Positions 36,011 through 47,198 of a stretch of DNA of 64,000 nucleotides are shown here, piece by piece. Source of the DNA: Malus domestica (taxonomy: Eukaryota > Streptophyta > Magnoliopsida > Rosales > Rosaceae). A program made the position numbers and the translations under genes. How positions within the stretch are numbered: position 1 is the first letter of the stretch; each line of letters starts with the position of its first letter. Below the pieces are notes generated by a model. It ran no database searches and was not told where the DNA came from. It saw only the letters and a list, made by a program, of their open reading frames with translations. Location: positions 1,991,501-2,055,500 of the forward strand of contig NC_091676.1 of assembly GCF_042453785.1 (NCBI RefSeq), read 5' to 3'.

Positions 36011-36240
36011 TCTAAAATCTTATAACTAACCTTAATCTTTCCAAGAAATTAATAACCTAAAAATGGGTGGGGAGGGGGGGTGGGGTGGGAAGGGGGTGGG
36101 GGAGGAAGATTGAGAGAGAGGGGCCAACTGCAAGAAGCTAGCGCGGATTGGGTAGAGAGTTGAGGAACAAATGGAGGGGAGGGTAATGGTTTATACTATC
36201 AGGTAGGTAGGTAGCTGTAGCTGCAAATGAATTGGATGGC
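36011..36240 (-). promoter_or_regulatory. MYB upstream region with G-rich tract
   Basis: Sequence directly upstream of the MYB start. A G-rich run (GGGGTGGGGTGGGAAGGGGG, about 36070-36100 on the plus strand) may form an unusual DNA structure in the leader or promoter. Function is not shown by the sequence. Confidence 0.35.
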
Positions 36241-36486
36241 CGGAAGCTAAAAGGTGGGTTGACTTGGAACGGTGGTTCGCCCATGCGTGATAATCAGTGG
36301 GCAATAGATACGACTGCGAGTCTCAACATTTTTGTCAGAGATAGAGAGAAGAGAAGTGGATACACTCTGATATTAGTGTTTGAAAATTATAATGCTTACT
36401 GTATATCAGTATTAAGAGTGCGAATGTCATATTGTAGAATTGAAGGACTTTGTTTAGTAGTGAAATTTCAAATTACTTTATAATAT

Positions 36487-37345
36487 CAGAGTCAAGTTGG
36501 CCCATAACTATAGCGTTACAACAAGGTTCAGCTTTAAGTCCTTATTTTTTTGTATTGGTAATGGATGAATTAACGGGACATATTCAAGATGATAACCCTT
36601 GGTGTATCTACTTGAATTTTATAGCTTAATTCTCATTGTATTGCATAACTGAAAATATATACAAGATACAATCCATGTTCCATAAGGAAACAATAAATAA
36701 TAAAGGACACAAACATATATCCTTCCTAATAAAGGATTCCTAATATTTACAATATATATTTACATACCCTTTTAATTATTACTCACGGCAACATATCTTT
36801 TCGAAGAGGATATAGTGTTGATAGATGAAACACATGAGGGAGTGAATGTGAAACTTAACCATTGGACATGACTATTGGACTCTAAAGGTATTCGCCTAAG
36901 TAGGTGAAAGATAGAGTTTATGAAGTGCACGTTCACTGGGAAGGGGAATCCAAATAAAATAGGGGTGAGGATTGGAGATCAGGAAGTACCAAAGAATGAA
37001 CACTTTTGTTATCTTAGATCTATCTTGCAAAAGAAATGAGAATTAGATGGAGATTTGTCAACCATAGAATACATGCTGAATGAATGAAGTAGAAGAGTGC
37101 GTCGAGTATGTTGTGCGATTGTTGTATGCCACTAAAGCTTAATGAAAAATATTATAGGACGATAAGAAGGCCAACAATGCTTTATGGCATAAAATGTTGG
37201 GCGGTCAAAAAGTAACATGTGTAAAAATTGAGTGTAAAGAAGATGAGAATGCTTAGTTGGATGTGTGGGCACACGAGAAATGATAGGATTAAGAGCAAAG
37301 ATATTTGAGGTAAATAGAAGTAGCCGCAATTGAAGATAAGAAAAT
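36487..37345 (+). pseudogene. LINE reverse-transcriptase remnant (copy 2), interrupted
   Basis: Translation in broken frames gives LQQGSALSPYFFVLVMDEL and then, after an interruption, EDIVLIDETHEGVN, GIRLSR and GDQEVP, the order found in plant LINE reverse transcriptases. Several in-frame stops and frame changes make it non-functional. The usual YADD-type catalytic motif falls at the interruption. The 3' part is shared with 15336-15745. Confidence 0.7.
36608..36790 (-). mobile_element. Solo-LTR-like insertion inside the LINE remnant
   Basis: About 180 bp of AT-rich sequence separates the two halves of the LINE frame. Read on the minus strand it has the character of a Copia LTR 3' half (AAGGATATATG..., TTGTATATATTTTC, CAATACAATGAGAATTAAGC). 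Exact ends and a target duplication were not identified. Confidence 0.5.
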
Positions 37346-37527
37346 CGGTTAAGGTGTTTGAACACGTGAACCTATTAAGAAAGAAATATCTTATTGATTT
37401 ACCATATATTGTAAATTGATAATTAGTTATTTACTTCCTTATTTAGTCTTTGGTCAACCTTGATTGTAGGCAATAGAATAGGAATGTGTTGATTGATATG
37501 TCTTCAGTATAATCTGATTTCTTAGAT

Positions 37528-40265
37528 GGTATTAAAACATTGATCTGGGAAAGCAACAAAACACAGCTCTAAGGCAAACATGATCATGGGCGACAAGCCA
37601 GACTTGAGGTCAACCATTCAAGGCACGATTGTTCATTCAAAATGGAAAAACCCCAACCATCCGCTTTATCTCCACCACTCAGACCAACCTGGTGCAATCA
37701 TCGTGCCACAACCATTAGTGGAAGACAACAACAACATATGGGTTCAATCCATGAATATGGCCTTAACGGTCAAGAACAAACTCGGACTTGGTCAAGACAT
37801 GGCTGTTAGGTTCCATGTTGAAAGAGATTTCAGGGAGCGTCATCAACTACAAGGATGCTCGACAGATGTGCACCGATTTGCTGGAAAGGTTCTCACATAT
37901 GAATATGGTTCAATTATTCCATGTTGAGAATAAGATCCATGATTGTATCCAAGGCAATATGAGTGTAAGTTCTTACTTTACTAAACTTAAAAGTTTATGG
38001 GATGAATGCGATACTTTTTGTTGGAACAAAGAATGAGATGACCTCGTATGTTGAAACTCAAAAAACCATAAAGTTCCTTATAGGATTAAACGAATCGTAT
38101 GATACGGTTCAAAGCAATACTCTTCTCCTTGAACCACTACCTACAGTGAACAAAGCATATATGTTGGTCCTTCAACATGAATGCCAGGCAGAGGTTTCTA
38201 ATGGGAAAAGTACACGATCGGAGGCTGCTGTCTTTGCAGTGAAGAACTCATCGTGAGAACCTGCGCTGGAAGACAATGAGGTGCGATGTGGAAAGTGCAA
38301 CAAAACCAATCACATCACCAAAAACTATCATGAACATCTCAAGTGCACCTTTTGTGGATGGAAATGCCACACTTTCAAGTTCTATCGAAAATGGAAGGCA
38401 ACTGCTGAGACTGAATCCAATCGCCCATTTTCTTCAAAGGGGAATCAAGTTTCCCAACATGACAAGTAAGAGACAATGCATAGTTTCTCATTCTCTCAGG
38501 AGGATTGCAAGCAAATCCTTCAAATGTTGAACAAGAATAAGTCATCATTTGCTAATCAAGTCGGTAATCCTTCTAGTCATGAAGAACTTTCTGGTAAAGC
38601 CTTATCTTTTCCATATAAAGGCACCAAAAGTATTTGGATCCTGGACAGTAGTGCCACGAATCACATAGTTTGCAGCCCTAGTTTGCTTACAAACTCACGA
38701 GTCGTTGATAATCATACCGTTGAACTGCCAAATGGTTCCATTGCCAAAGTCACTCATGTTGGACAAGTTGTTTTTCTCTCATAACCTTATCCTTGATAAT
38801 GTCTTATGTGTGCCATTCTCTAGACTCAATCTAATATCCATCAGTAAACTATCCTATGATTCCTTATATGTCACCATTTTCTTAACCCGTTTTTGTGTCA
38901 TCCAGGACCTTCGCTCGAGGAAGATGATTGGGAAGGGAACTGAAAGGGAGAGACTCTACTACCTCGACCCATCGAAGAAAAGAACATGCAACAGTATCCA
39001 TGCCGTCTGAGCAAAGCTTTGGCACCAACGCCTAGGACACCCATATCATAAAGCCTTTTTGTTATTCCCATTTTTAAATAATGAGACTTATGATTCGGAC
39101 AAATGTTTAATTTGCCCATTGGCCAAACAAACAAGATCGCCCTTTCCATTAAGTTCTATTTCTACCAAATCATGTTTTGAATTATTACATATTGATATCT
39201 GGGGTGGTTATCAGGTTGCTTCTCTTTCAGGTGCCAAATATTTTCTTACCATCGTAGATGACCATACTAGAAGCACTTGGGTTTATTTGATGAAGCATAA
39301 ATCCGACACAAAAGACATCTTAGTCAAATTCATTCAAATGGTTGAGACTCAATTCAATACTAAAGTTCAAATCATACGAAGTGACAATGGCCCTGAGTTC
39401 AAACTTGAACAATTTTATGCTCTCAAATGCATTATACATCAATCTAATTGCGTTAACACACCACAACAAAATGATGTTGTTGAACGTAAACACAGGCACT
39501 TGCTCAATGTTGCTTGGGCTTTGCTTTTTCAAGCTTGTCTGCCAAAACGATTTTGGGGGGATGTGATTTTAGCCTTAGCCTATCTCATTAATAGAACACC
39601 TACTCCACTTCTCTAAGGTAGAACACCCTACGAAAAACTGTTTCACAAAGCACCTAACTATTCTCATTTAAAGGTTTATGGTAGCTTATGCTTTGCTTCT
39701 ACACACGCCCAAAGGCCCTCTAAATTCGACCCATGTGCAACCCAATGCATTTTTCTTGGATATTCTTATGGTCAAAAGGGTTATAAATTGTTTGATATGA
39801 AACAGAATAAAACATTTGTTTTCAGGGATGTTGTGTTTTTTGAAAACCATTTTCCATTCCAAAACCCTATCACTTCTGCTGCCTCATCCCCATCAAACAC
39901 TTCACCCTCACCTATTCAGTTTGATTTGGACTCTCACCTTGAGTCGCATCATCCAAGTTTTACACGGAAGCCATTTTAGATACCAACTCTTCCACACTTG
40001 TTGACCCCACCCCACCTCCATCTCCTTTACTCAATCCAACTCCACCACCAAATACCTTACCAATCACTCTATCACCAGACCAAACCCCTCCACCCCGTCG
40101 CGGCACCAGACAAACCAAACCTTCCACATTTTTTCAGGACTTTCATGTCAAGGTGGCCCTCCCATCCCGTGTTGCTCCCACATCTTCCACAAGCATGGTC
40201 AATTCGTTAGGTATGCCCCACTCTCTATCTCGTTACTTATCCTATGACCGGCATTTTAGAATTCA
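37528..40265 (+). mobile_element. Decayed Copia retrotransposon, truncated before reverse transcriptase
   Basis: A primer-binding-like TGGTATTAAAAC lies at 37528. Gag pieces follow (37580-38256: NPLY, LHHSDQPGAI, then a gag domain), a zinc knuckle region (38281-38400: CGKCNKTNH, CTFCGWKCH), a protease with the active-site triad altered to D-S-S (ILDSSATNH, about 38638), and integrase (39059-39616) with D, D and E positions in HIDIWGG, SDNGPEF and VVERKH. Frameshifts or stops split it at least five times. After the integrase C-terminal part (about 40265) no reverse transcriptase or RNase H is found and no LTR pair is visible. Confidence 0.8.
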
Positions 40266-40968
40266 TATAACCGACCCTCTAGTGGTATAATACTTGGTTG
40301 TTGTTGTTGTAGAGTCAAATTGACCCATGAGCACAATGGCTTTACACATGAGTGAGAGGGCTTGTTAAGATTGTGAGTCTTGTATTGGAGAATCAAAAGA
40401 CCTTGCATATCTTTATAATGAGTTGGATTCCTCCCGATTTAGTTAGATACCATATATACATACATACATACATATACATATATATATATATGTATGTATA
40501 CTATAATAACATTGTTGTACGTATTATTATTTTAATATTTGAACTTTTTTTTTTTTTGAGGGATTAAATGTGAACTTAGTTGGTTAAAATCTTTCACCAT
40601 TATATCTGAAATTCTGAATTTAATTCCTCTCACCACTTATATATTATAAAATGAATACTGGACGGATACAAACTAGAGACCCATATACCATAATTGAAAC
40701 CCTAGCCTAACTGAGTCGTATACTTGGCTTTTTTCTCTGTATCAATCAAATACCTAAAATTTCGTTCCCAAATTGGTCCTGTTATACCATAACTAATTAA
40801 TTAAAACCCGAGCCTAACCAAGTCATATACTTTTCTTTTTCTCATATCCGTCAAATCTGTTTGGTATATTCTATTAACAAAATTCATCATTTCTGAAAAT
40901 ATATCTTCAAACATCTTTGAAGAACAATTTTTTTATTTTTCAGTTCTAAAAATTTGTTTGGTGTGTAT

Positions 40969-41022
40969 ATATATGGTATCTAACTGAGTTGATTCCTCCC
41001 CATTCAGTTAGATACCATATAT
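40969..41022. repeat. Perfect 19-bp-arm hairpin
   Basis: ATATATGGTATCTAACTGA at 40969-40987 is exactly inverted at 41004-41022 around a 16-bp loop. A related single arm (GTTAGATACCATATAT) occurs at 40442-40457. Confidence 0.75.
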
Positions 41023-41064
41023 TCAAAATTGTTTTTGAATCTCTATGATTATCATGACCTTAAC

Positions 41065-41134
41065 AATCTTACTACAATTCGATGATTTTTTTACAATAAA
41101 AAAAACAAAAAAATCATGCAATTGTAGTAAGATT
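41065..41134. repeat. Inverted repeat, 28-bp arms
   Basis: AATCTTACTACAATTCGATG... at 41065-41092 is inverted at 41107-41134 with one mismatch (TTCG versus TGCA region). Possibly a tiny foldback element. Confidence 0.65.
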
Positions 41135-42406
41135 AAAACTAGGTGGGGGTAAAAAAAAATATTGATCTGGTAAGTAGCTAAATTAAACAATAGCATCTCA
41201 GCCCCTAATTAGACATATATGTATGTGTGCGAGAGAGATAAATGGTGAAGACATCGATCAAGAGAAAAAGGAAAAAGAATCTCCAACTAGTGCATCCAAT
41301 TATAACTGTATATACACACATATATTCACACACACAAGTTTATTGATTTCTTACTCATCCTTAATTAAGTAGAATTCATATATTGTAACCGTTTGATCAC
41401 ATCCATTAATAACGTTTTGTGCAATTCTTGTGCAGATATTTCATCAACTGTAGTCTGTAGGTACAAAAAATGTAGGTAAGAATTCATCGTGTGAGCTGTT
41501 GATCATGGTGTGATTGCACGATAATATGAATCAAGAACACCAGCAGTTTCAAAGATGGTTTTATTTAGGTGAACGTAGGTTCATGTTCAGTTAATAGTTA
41601 TAGAGAAAATGGAAGGAATGAAGGGGGGAAGGTAGCAATAACAATGTGATCACATGCGCATGCACGTTGACTGATAGCTTCCCATTTTTGTCATCCTCAT
41701 CAGCATAAAAAGTACTAATATAAATCTTACAAATAACCACTCCCCTCCTCCTTTATCCACAATATTTGGTACTAATTTTACCTACTTACCTACGTGCGTT
41801 AATTTGTCCCTTGTGCGCACCTTTCAGATAAGCATGGATTCATCCAAATATAGCCGATAGTCCAGTAAACTAGATTCAGCCCCCATATATATACACACAC
41901 ACACACACTTACTGTTGAAAAAAATACAAGAAAATTATGCCATTTTATATAAAACACGTAGACAGTTAGGTTGAGGCACGGATATCTCAATCTCTTTATT
42001 AATTAGGATATTCAAGCCACACGAACCTGTGTAGCAGCAATATATCTATTGACTTGTCGCTCCCTGAATACAACAGCCCAACTGAATCGTTGTGTGACTC
42101 AAACCTATCCACACAAAAAGGAAGCGTCCAAAGCTCCACCACAAGAAAACCCTTCTTTGGCCAATAAGTAAAAATGGAAAAGATGGAGTAATGAAGAATA
42201 ATTGTTGTAGAAGAAATTACTAGTGGGATAATAAATAAAAGGATGACGGAGAAAATGCTACTAATTGTAGGTTTATTATTTCCCATAGTTTTTTTTTTTT
42301 TTTGAACAAATATTATCAGCCATAGTTAATATAGTAATAAACAAAAATTAACAAGAAAAATGTTACAAAAGTTACAAAAGATGAAAGGCTAAAAGACTCC
42401 ATCTTA

Positions 42407-42463
42407 ATTTCCCACTAACAACAATAAATTTCTCACTAACAACAATAAATTTCCCACTAACAA
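42407..42463. repeat. Short tandem repeat, about 22-bp unit
   Basis: The unit TTTCCCACTAACAACAATAAA occurs about 2.5 times with C/T changes at one site. Confidence 0.7.
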
Positions 42464-42651
42464 TCAAACAATAACAATTTTATTTATTATTTCATATTAA
42501 AAATGCACCAACGCTTACACTACAGTCTTCAGTGTTTGGATAAGGATTGTGGACTATAACCTCTGCTGTTTCGTCGGCTCACCAATATGTGTGTCTCTGT
42601 CGATCTGATGTTCAGAAACATAGGCCATTTAATATGTATACATAATATATT

Positions 42652-42752
42652 ATATGTGTGTGTCTCTGTGCGTGTAGGGTTTATAGTTTAGGCCATGGCT
42701 GTGGCTTGCCAATTATATGTGTGTGTCTCTGTGCGTGTAGGGTTTATAGTTT
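42652..42752. repeat. 39-bp direct repeat
   Basis: TATGTGTGTGTCTCTGTGCG... through AGGGTTTATAGTTTA at 42652-42690 is repeated exactly 62 bp further on at 42714-42752. Confidence 0.8.
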
Positions 42753-43910
42753 ATTCCAAAGCCCACCATTGTTGAGTAAGACTGGTGCTTCTCTCTTGTT
42801 ATATATTAATATTATCGGCTTTGATAGCAAAAATCAAAGGATCAAACACAAAATTGATGTGCTACCAAATCATAAGAGTTCCTGTTTCTCATCATCATGA
42901 ATCTCCAATAGTTTTGTAAGACGAAAAAGCGAAAACCACCCCAAAAAAAAAAAAAAAAAGTTTATAAAGATGAAATAAGAAAGCAACGAGAGGATTGGAG
43001 TTGGTGGCATCCTGCTTATTGCAATTTGTATCTATCTACAGCACTATTCGCTAATGGAATTAACAAAACAGTGAGCGCAGCAATTCAGTATTCGTTCGTA
43101 GGTAATTGTGTTCAATGATTGACCTACTGCGAAAAATAATTCTCTCTCTGTTCTTGCCTTCCTTTCTGGTAATGAAGTAATGATGACGTCCACATTACCT
43201 ACACTATGAATCTTCGATTGGAGCTCTCACTTTCTGACCACATTATAAACTTAATAAGCCCAGTGACAATGCTAAAACTGATTCTAGGTGGATCGATCGT
43301 GTTAATTTAGACTTAATAATACTAACAATTTTTTAAAGGTTTCTGTATACAAATTGATAGATTAGTTAGCTAGGGTCCAATTAATTAACCGTTAGGGTTT
43401 GATAAATCTTTTTCTCTGATTTTGTTTGTGAGCAACATTTGTCGAAACTCCTAGCCTGTGGAGATTAATTAACCTAGAGTTTAGGTTAATTAATACGCAA
43501 TATTGAGGAAATTAATTTATTAAAACCCCATATATATATATATATGTATATATATTATAAGTATTAGTTTGAAGTTTATATATAAAGGGCCGATGGTGAC
43601 GCTGATCTTGAATTGTTACATACGTTATATATATATCAACCAGCTCCCACATGCATGTAATTGATTAGTACTGTTTCTCTTACAAAGCGTTGTAACCAAC
43701 AATTAAGCTACCTGTAAACCTGTTTATTAGTAATTGCTAAAGCTAGAAGGGGACCATAGTTAATGCCCATCTTTGTACGTTTCTAGTCATTGATTGAAGG
43801 AGAAACAAGAACAAACAATATATACACACACAGTATCCACAACAAGTTAGGAGTTAGGTTGTTGGACTTCTTGATGAGCATGTGTCTCTCGTGCATGCAA
43901 GAAAGATGGG

Positions 43911-43925
43911 TGTGGGTGTGGGTGT

Positions 43926-43999
<74 letters not shown>
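43911..43999. repeat. Compound (TG)n(AG)n microsatellite
   Basis: About 30 TG units (first few interrupted) are followed by about 14 AG units. A frame through it would encode Val-Cys then Arg-Glu repeats and is not a real gene. Confidence 0.9.
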
Positions 44000-44002
<3 letters not shown>

Positions 44003-44838
44003 TTGTCTATATATTACTTGTCTAAAATATACGGATCTGGATAGTAGGACGGGTAATATCCTTTTGCTCTAGGATGATTGGAGCTAAGTAAGTTTGTTAC
44101 TTTATCGTTAAAAAGGGAAAAAAATGTGAAGAATTAAGTTTGTTAACTTCAAATTAAACACTAACAATCATTGTCTGTTGGTAAAATCTCGGCACTGAGC
44201 CCAGGTGCATTATATAATATATATACACACACATGACTGCAAGAAGAGTACTAATAAAAAAAGCTAAATAATTAATTAAAGTGTAAATTAATACATGGAG
44301 ATCTGATTCATCCTTTTTCTTTGTTTGCTAACTACATCTCTGATCGGTATTCCTTATGCTCTACGGAAAACAGACATTTTTTCTTAACAAACAGGTTTCT
44401 TTAGATCTTATAGACATACATATGATCATATTTTATCTTAAGCGTAACAATTGAGAAAAATTACTAAGTCATATGCAAGGTTGTGTGTAAACAAAATCCA
44501 AGAATTGCAAACCTTATGCGCAACCATATTTGCTTTGCAATATATATAAATAGACTTATGAGAAATATGATAGAAAAAAAGTGGGTTGTCTTTTACAACA
44601 AGTAATATACGCCGTTAGAGTCTAGATCTAATTTTTAATTATTTGAGTTAAGATCTTGAAAGCACCTTCAATGATAGTCTTGTTTGAAAATAAAAAATCC
44701 TCATATAATTCAATATCGTCAAGGCTGTGAAGAAATCTTGGTAGGGTTGAACTGCAAGTGATCGATGAGCGTACGACCTTTCAGCCAAAAAATAGCACAT
44801 ACATTATCTGGCAATTTAATTTGGATGGTATCAAAATT

Positions 44839-44844
<6 letters not shown>

Positions 44845-44874
<30 letters not shown>

Positions 44875-44919
44875 TTTTATTTCTATACAATATATATATA
44901 TATATATAGAAATAAAACC
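44845..44919. repeat. (TA)n run and adjoining perfect hairpin
   Basis: About 14 TA units at 44845-44872 lead into GGTTTTATTTCTATA (44873-44887), exactly inverted at 44905-44919 around an AT loop. A strong cruciform or foldback candidate. Confidence 0.8.
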
Positions 44920-44946
44920 CTTAATAAAGGATATTAGAAAGATTGA

Positions 44947-45082
44947 AAGTAAAGAAAGCATGCCACCTTCCTTTTGTGTTAGCTGCAGCATGATATGTGT
45001 ATGTATTTGTCCAACAAATGATATGTGTGTTAGCTGCAGCATGATCTGTGTATGTAAAGAAAGCATGCCACCTTCCTTTTGG
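44947..45082. repeat. Nested duplications (AAAGAAAGCATGCC... and GTTAGCTGCAGC...)
   Basis: GTAAAGAAAGCATGCCACCT plus CCTTTTG occurs at the start and end of this block. Between them GTTAGCTGCAGCATGAT with TGTGTATGTA occurs twice, so the block reads A-B-b-B-A in one orientation. It looks like successive replication-slippage duplications. Confidence 0.7.
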
Positions 45083-45525
45083 TTTGCAATGTACTTTTAT
45101 TCCAAGCTAGTCTTTTAATTTGGAGCTGGAAAAAAAACATCTTTATTGTTAACATTTGTCTTGCGTGGACAAGGAATTGTTCGTAAAAGTCTAAAAAGAA
45201 AAATGGTATACATGAAAAATAAGATCGATTCTACATCTTGAATAATTGAATGGCATACAACTACATGGAAAATTCTTGGTTGCTACTCTCTTTATTGTCA
45301 CTTGATTTTACAATGGAATTTCTTCTTTTTGCATAATATTAAAACAGGTTGCCTTGTCTTATGTTTGAAGTTCAAGGACTACATGTGTTCCACAACACTC
45401 AAATGTGTTTTTTATGCGTTTGGCTTGAGTATGGTTACACGAAGAATTAAGGATGTGAAGTGTAGTCCCACCTCAAAAATTTAAGCAACCTTGAATGTGA
45501 ATAAAGAATTTGGTTATTCTCTTTG

Positions 45526-45880
45526 TTGATGCACAAAACCGGAGGTCTTGGAACAACGTAAATCCGACCATGAATCTGCAAGAAATGTAAATAACACAAG
45601 ATGTATCGTGGTTCACCCCAAAGTTTGGGCTACGTCCACAATAATTATGTATTTATCTGAGAAGTGAGGGGGAGAGAGCTCTGAGAGTGAGAGCTTTGAG
45701 AGGGGGGTGAGAGGGCCTAGGAATTGGCCTCCTCTAAATTGTGAGGGTGAGGAGTCCTTTTATATAATAAGGGTTCCTCACTTATTACATATTTGCCCCT
45801 TCCTTTATCACATAATTACATTTAAGTCCCCCGAGTATTTGTACGAGATCTAAATACGAGGCCCTAAATATAATATAAAC
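45526..45880. repeat. Dispersed-repeat or solo-LTR candidate
   Basis: The block from TGATGCACAAAACCGGAGG through GTATCGTGGTTCACCCC, TTGGGCTACGTCCAC and TTATTACATATTTGCCCC resembles a repeat I associate with Rosaceae genomes. TTTTATATAATAAGG could be a TATA region. No partner copy is in the window, so class and ends are uncertain. Confidence 0.35.
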
Positions 45881-46833
45881 ACTCTTTATTACCAATTAGT
45901 TTTATCGTAGAAGATTCATTCGTTAAATTTTGATTTTTTTTCTTAATATAATTATATATTTACACTAAGGGGTGGAGATATGGGCTTGTCCACACAATGA
46001 ATCAGTCATAATAATGTGGCATAGAGCTCGCCATCAATGGAAGTCAAACTTTTTTTTTGGCAAATGATATTAACTAAACTAAGGAGGGGTGAGCTTAGCC
46101 TCACAATAGGCTAGCAATAATGCATGTGGTTCAACAATAGAAATCGAACTTAAAACCTCTCAATATCACTAAACTATAATATTAATCAAACGACTGTATT
46201 TGTAAGTTTTGGTCACACCAAAAGAATTCAAATCTGATCCTATCCTAACCCCAACTAATTATCCTTAGTATTCGCACCACCAGCCTTCTCCTTTTGTTTT
46301 TTAGATGCCCACCAACCCTCTCCTATGTCAAACAAAAATCAACAAAGGATTCATCTGGTTTAATCTTATGCTTAAACTGGTCCAACGATGATCGAGGGGC
46401 AGGAATGCCGTGTTATTCAAAATTTGCAATGACATAATTTCTAGTATTTGGAAAACTATTTGTTGACTTTTACAGCAATATTTTTATGCATGTCAGTACT
46501 TGGATCTTCAACTCATGTTTACTATATTTTTTTTTTACAGGTCTCGATCCATGACAAGCTGCATGCAAGTAACACTGTTTTTCTTGGACCCGACTTTCCA
46601 TATACTGTAGAACATTATAGCGTAGGGCATTAATCAGTTGACCTGTTTTAAACGGGAAGCATCAACGTATAGACCAACTTTTATGAACCCGTCCACCGTC
46701 ACTATTACTTCCGGATTTCGTAATATGATTTTATGTGAAGCGAAGTTTACATGCACATGATTGTTTTATGATATAAGTTGTCATCATGACAGTGTGTTCG
46801 GTCCATATAAATCATCATCGTAACGGTGTAGAC

Positions 46834-47156
46834 TGTTGAAGATTGGTATAGAATCCAAGAAAGGGTTCCTAGCTGAGATAGGAGTCCTAATTGTAATAGG
46901 TATGGGAAACTTGGACGCAAGTTTTCAAATAGGTTTAGGATTCCAACTTAGTTTAGGATTATGTTTGTAACTAGTATATAAAAGAACCTTAACGTTAGGG
47001 TGAGGATAGTGGAATATAGTACGAGAGACTTATGTGGCAAGAAACAAGTTGTGTGAGTTTGAGTTTCTTGTAATACTTTATAAATCAATAAAGTAAGCTT
47101 CCATTGTTCATTTTTGGGTGATTGTTTTGGTTTGATCGAAGAGGAGTTTTACAACA
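46834..47156 (+). repeat. 5' LTR of the young Copia element
   Basis: Starts TGTTGAAGATTGG and ends TTTTACAACA. Contains AGTATATAAAAG (TATA box, about 46974-46985) and AATAAAG near its 3' part (about 47090), consistent with promoter and polyadenylation roles. Confidence 0.93.
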
Positions 47157-47198
47157 AGTGGTATCAAGAGCCATAGGTTGCGGGGTCAGATCAAAACA

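Larger units (their letters stand above)
40266..46828. other. Gene-free interval rich in simple repeats and hairpins
   Basis: No supported gene in 6.5 kb. It holds an (ATAC)/(TA) tract near 40452-40502 and the specific repeats listed separately. The composition is AT-rich throughout. Some parts may be old transposon DNA that I could not assign. Confidence 0.4.

Noticed and set aside
43790..44002. Val-Cys/Arg-Glu repeat protein
   Set aside because: Translation of a TG/AG microsatellite.
47159..47172. tRNA-like sequence at TGGTATCAAGAGCC
   Set aside because: Only the short primer-binding complement of a tRNA; no cloverleaf. The same holds for 22971. I found no tRNA gene in the window.
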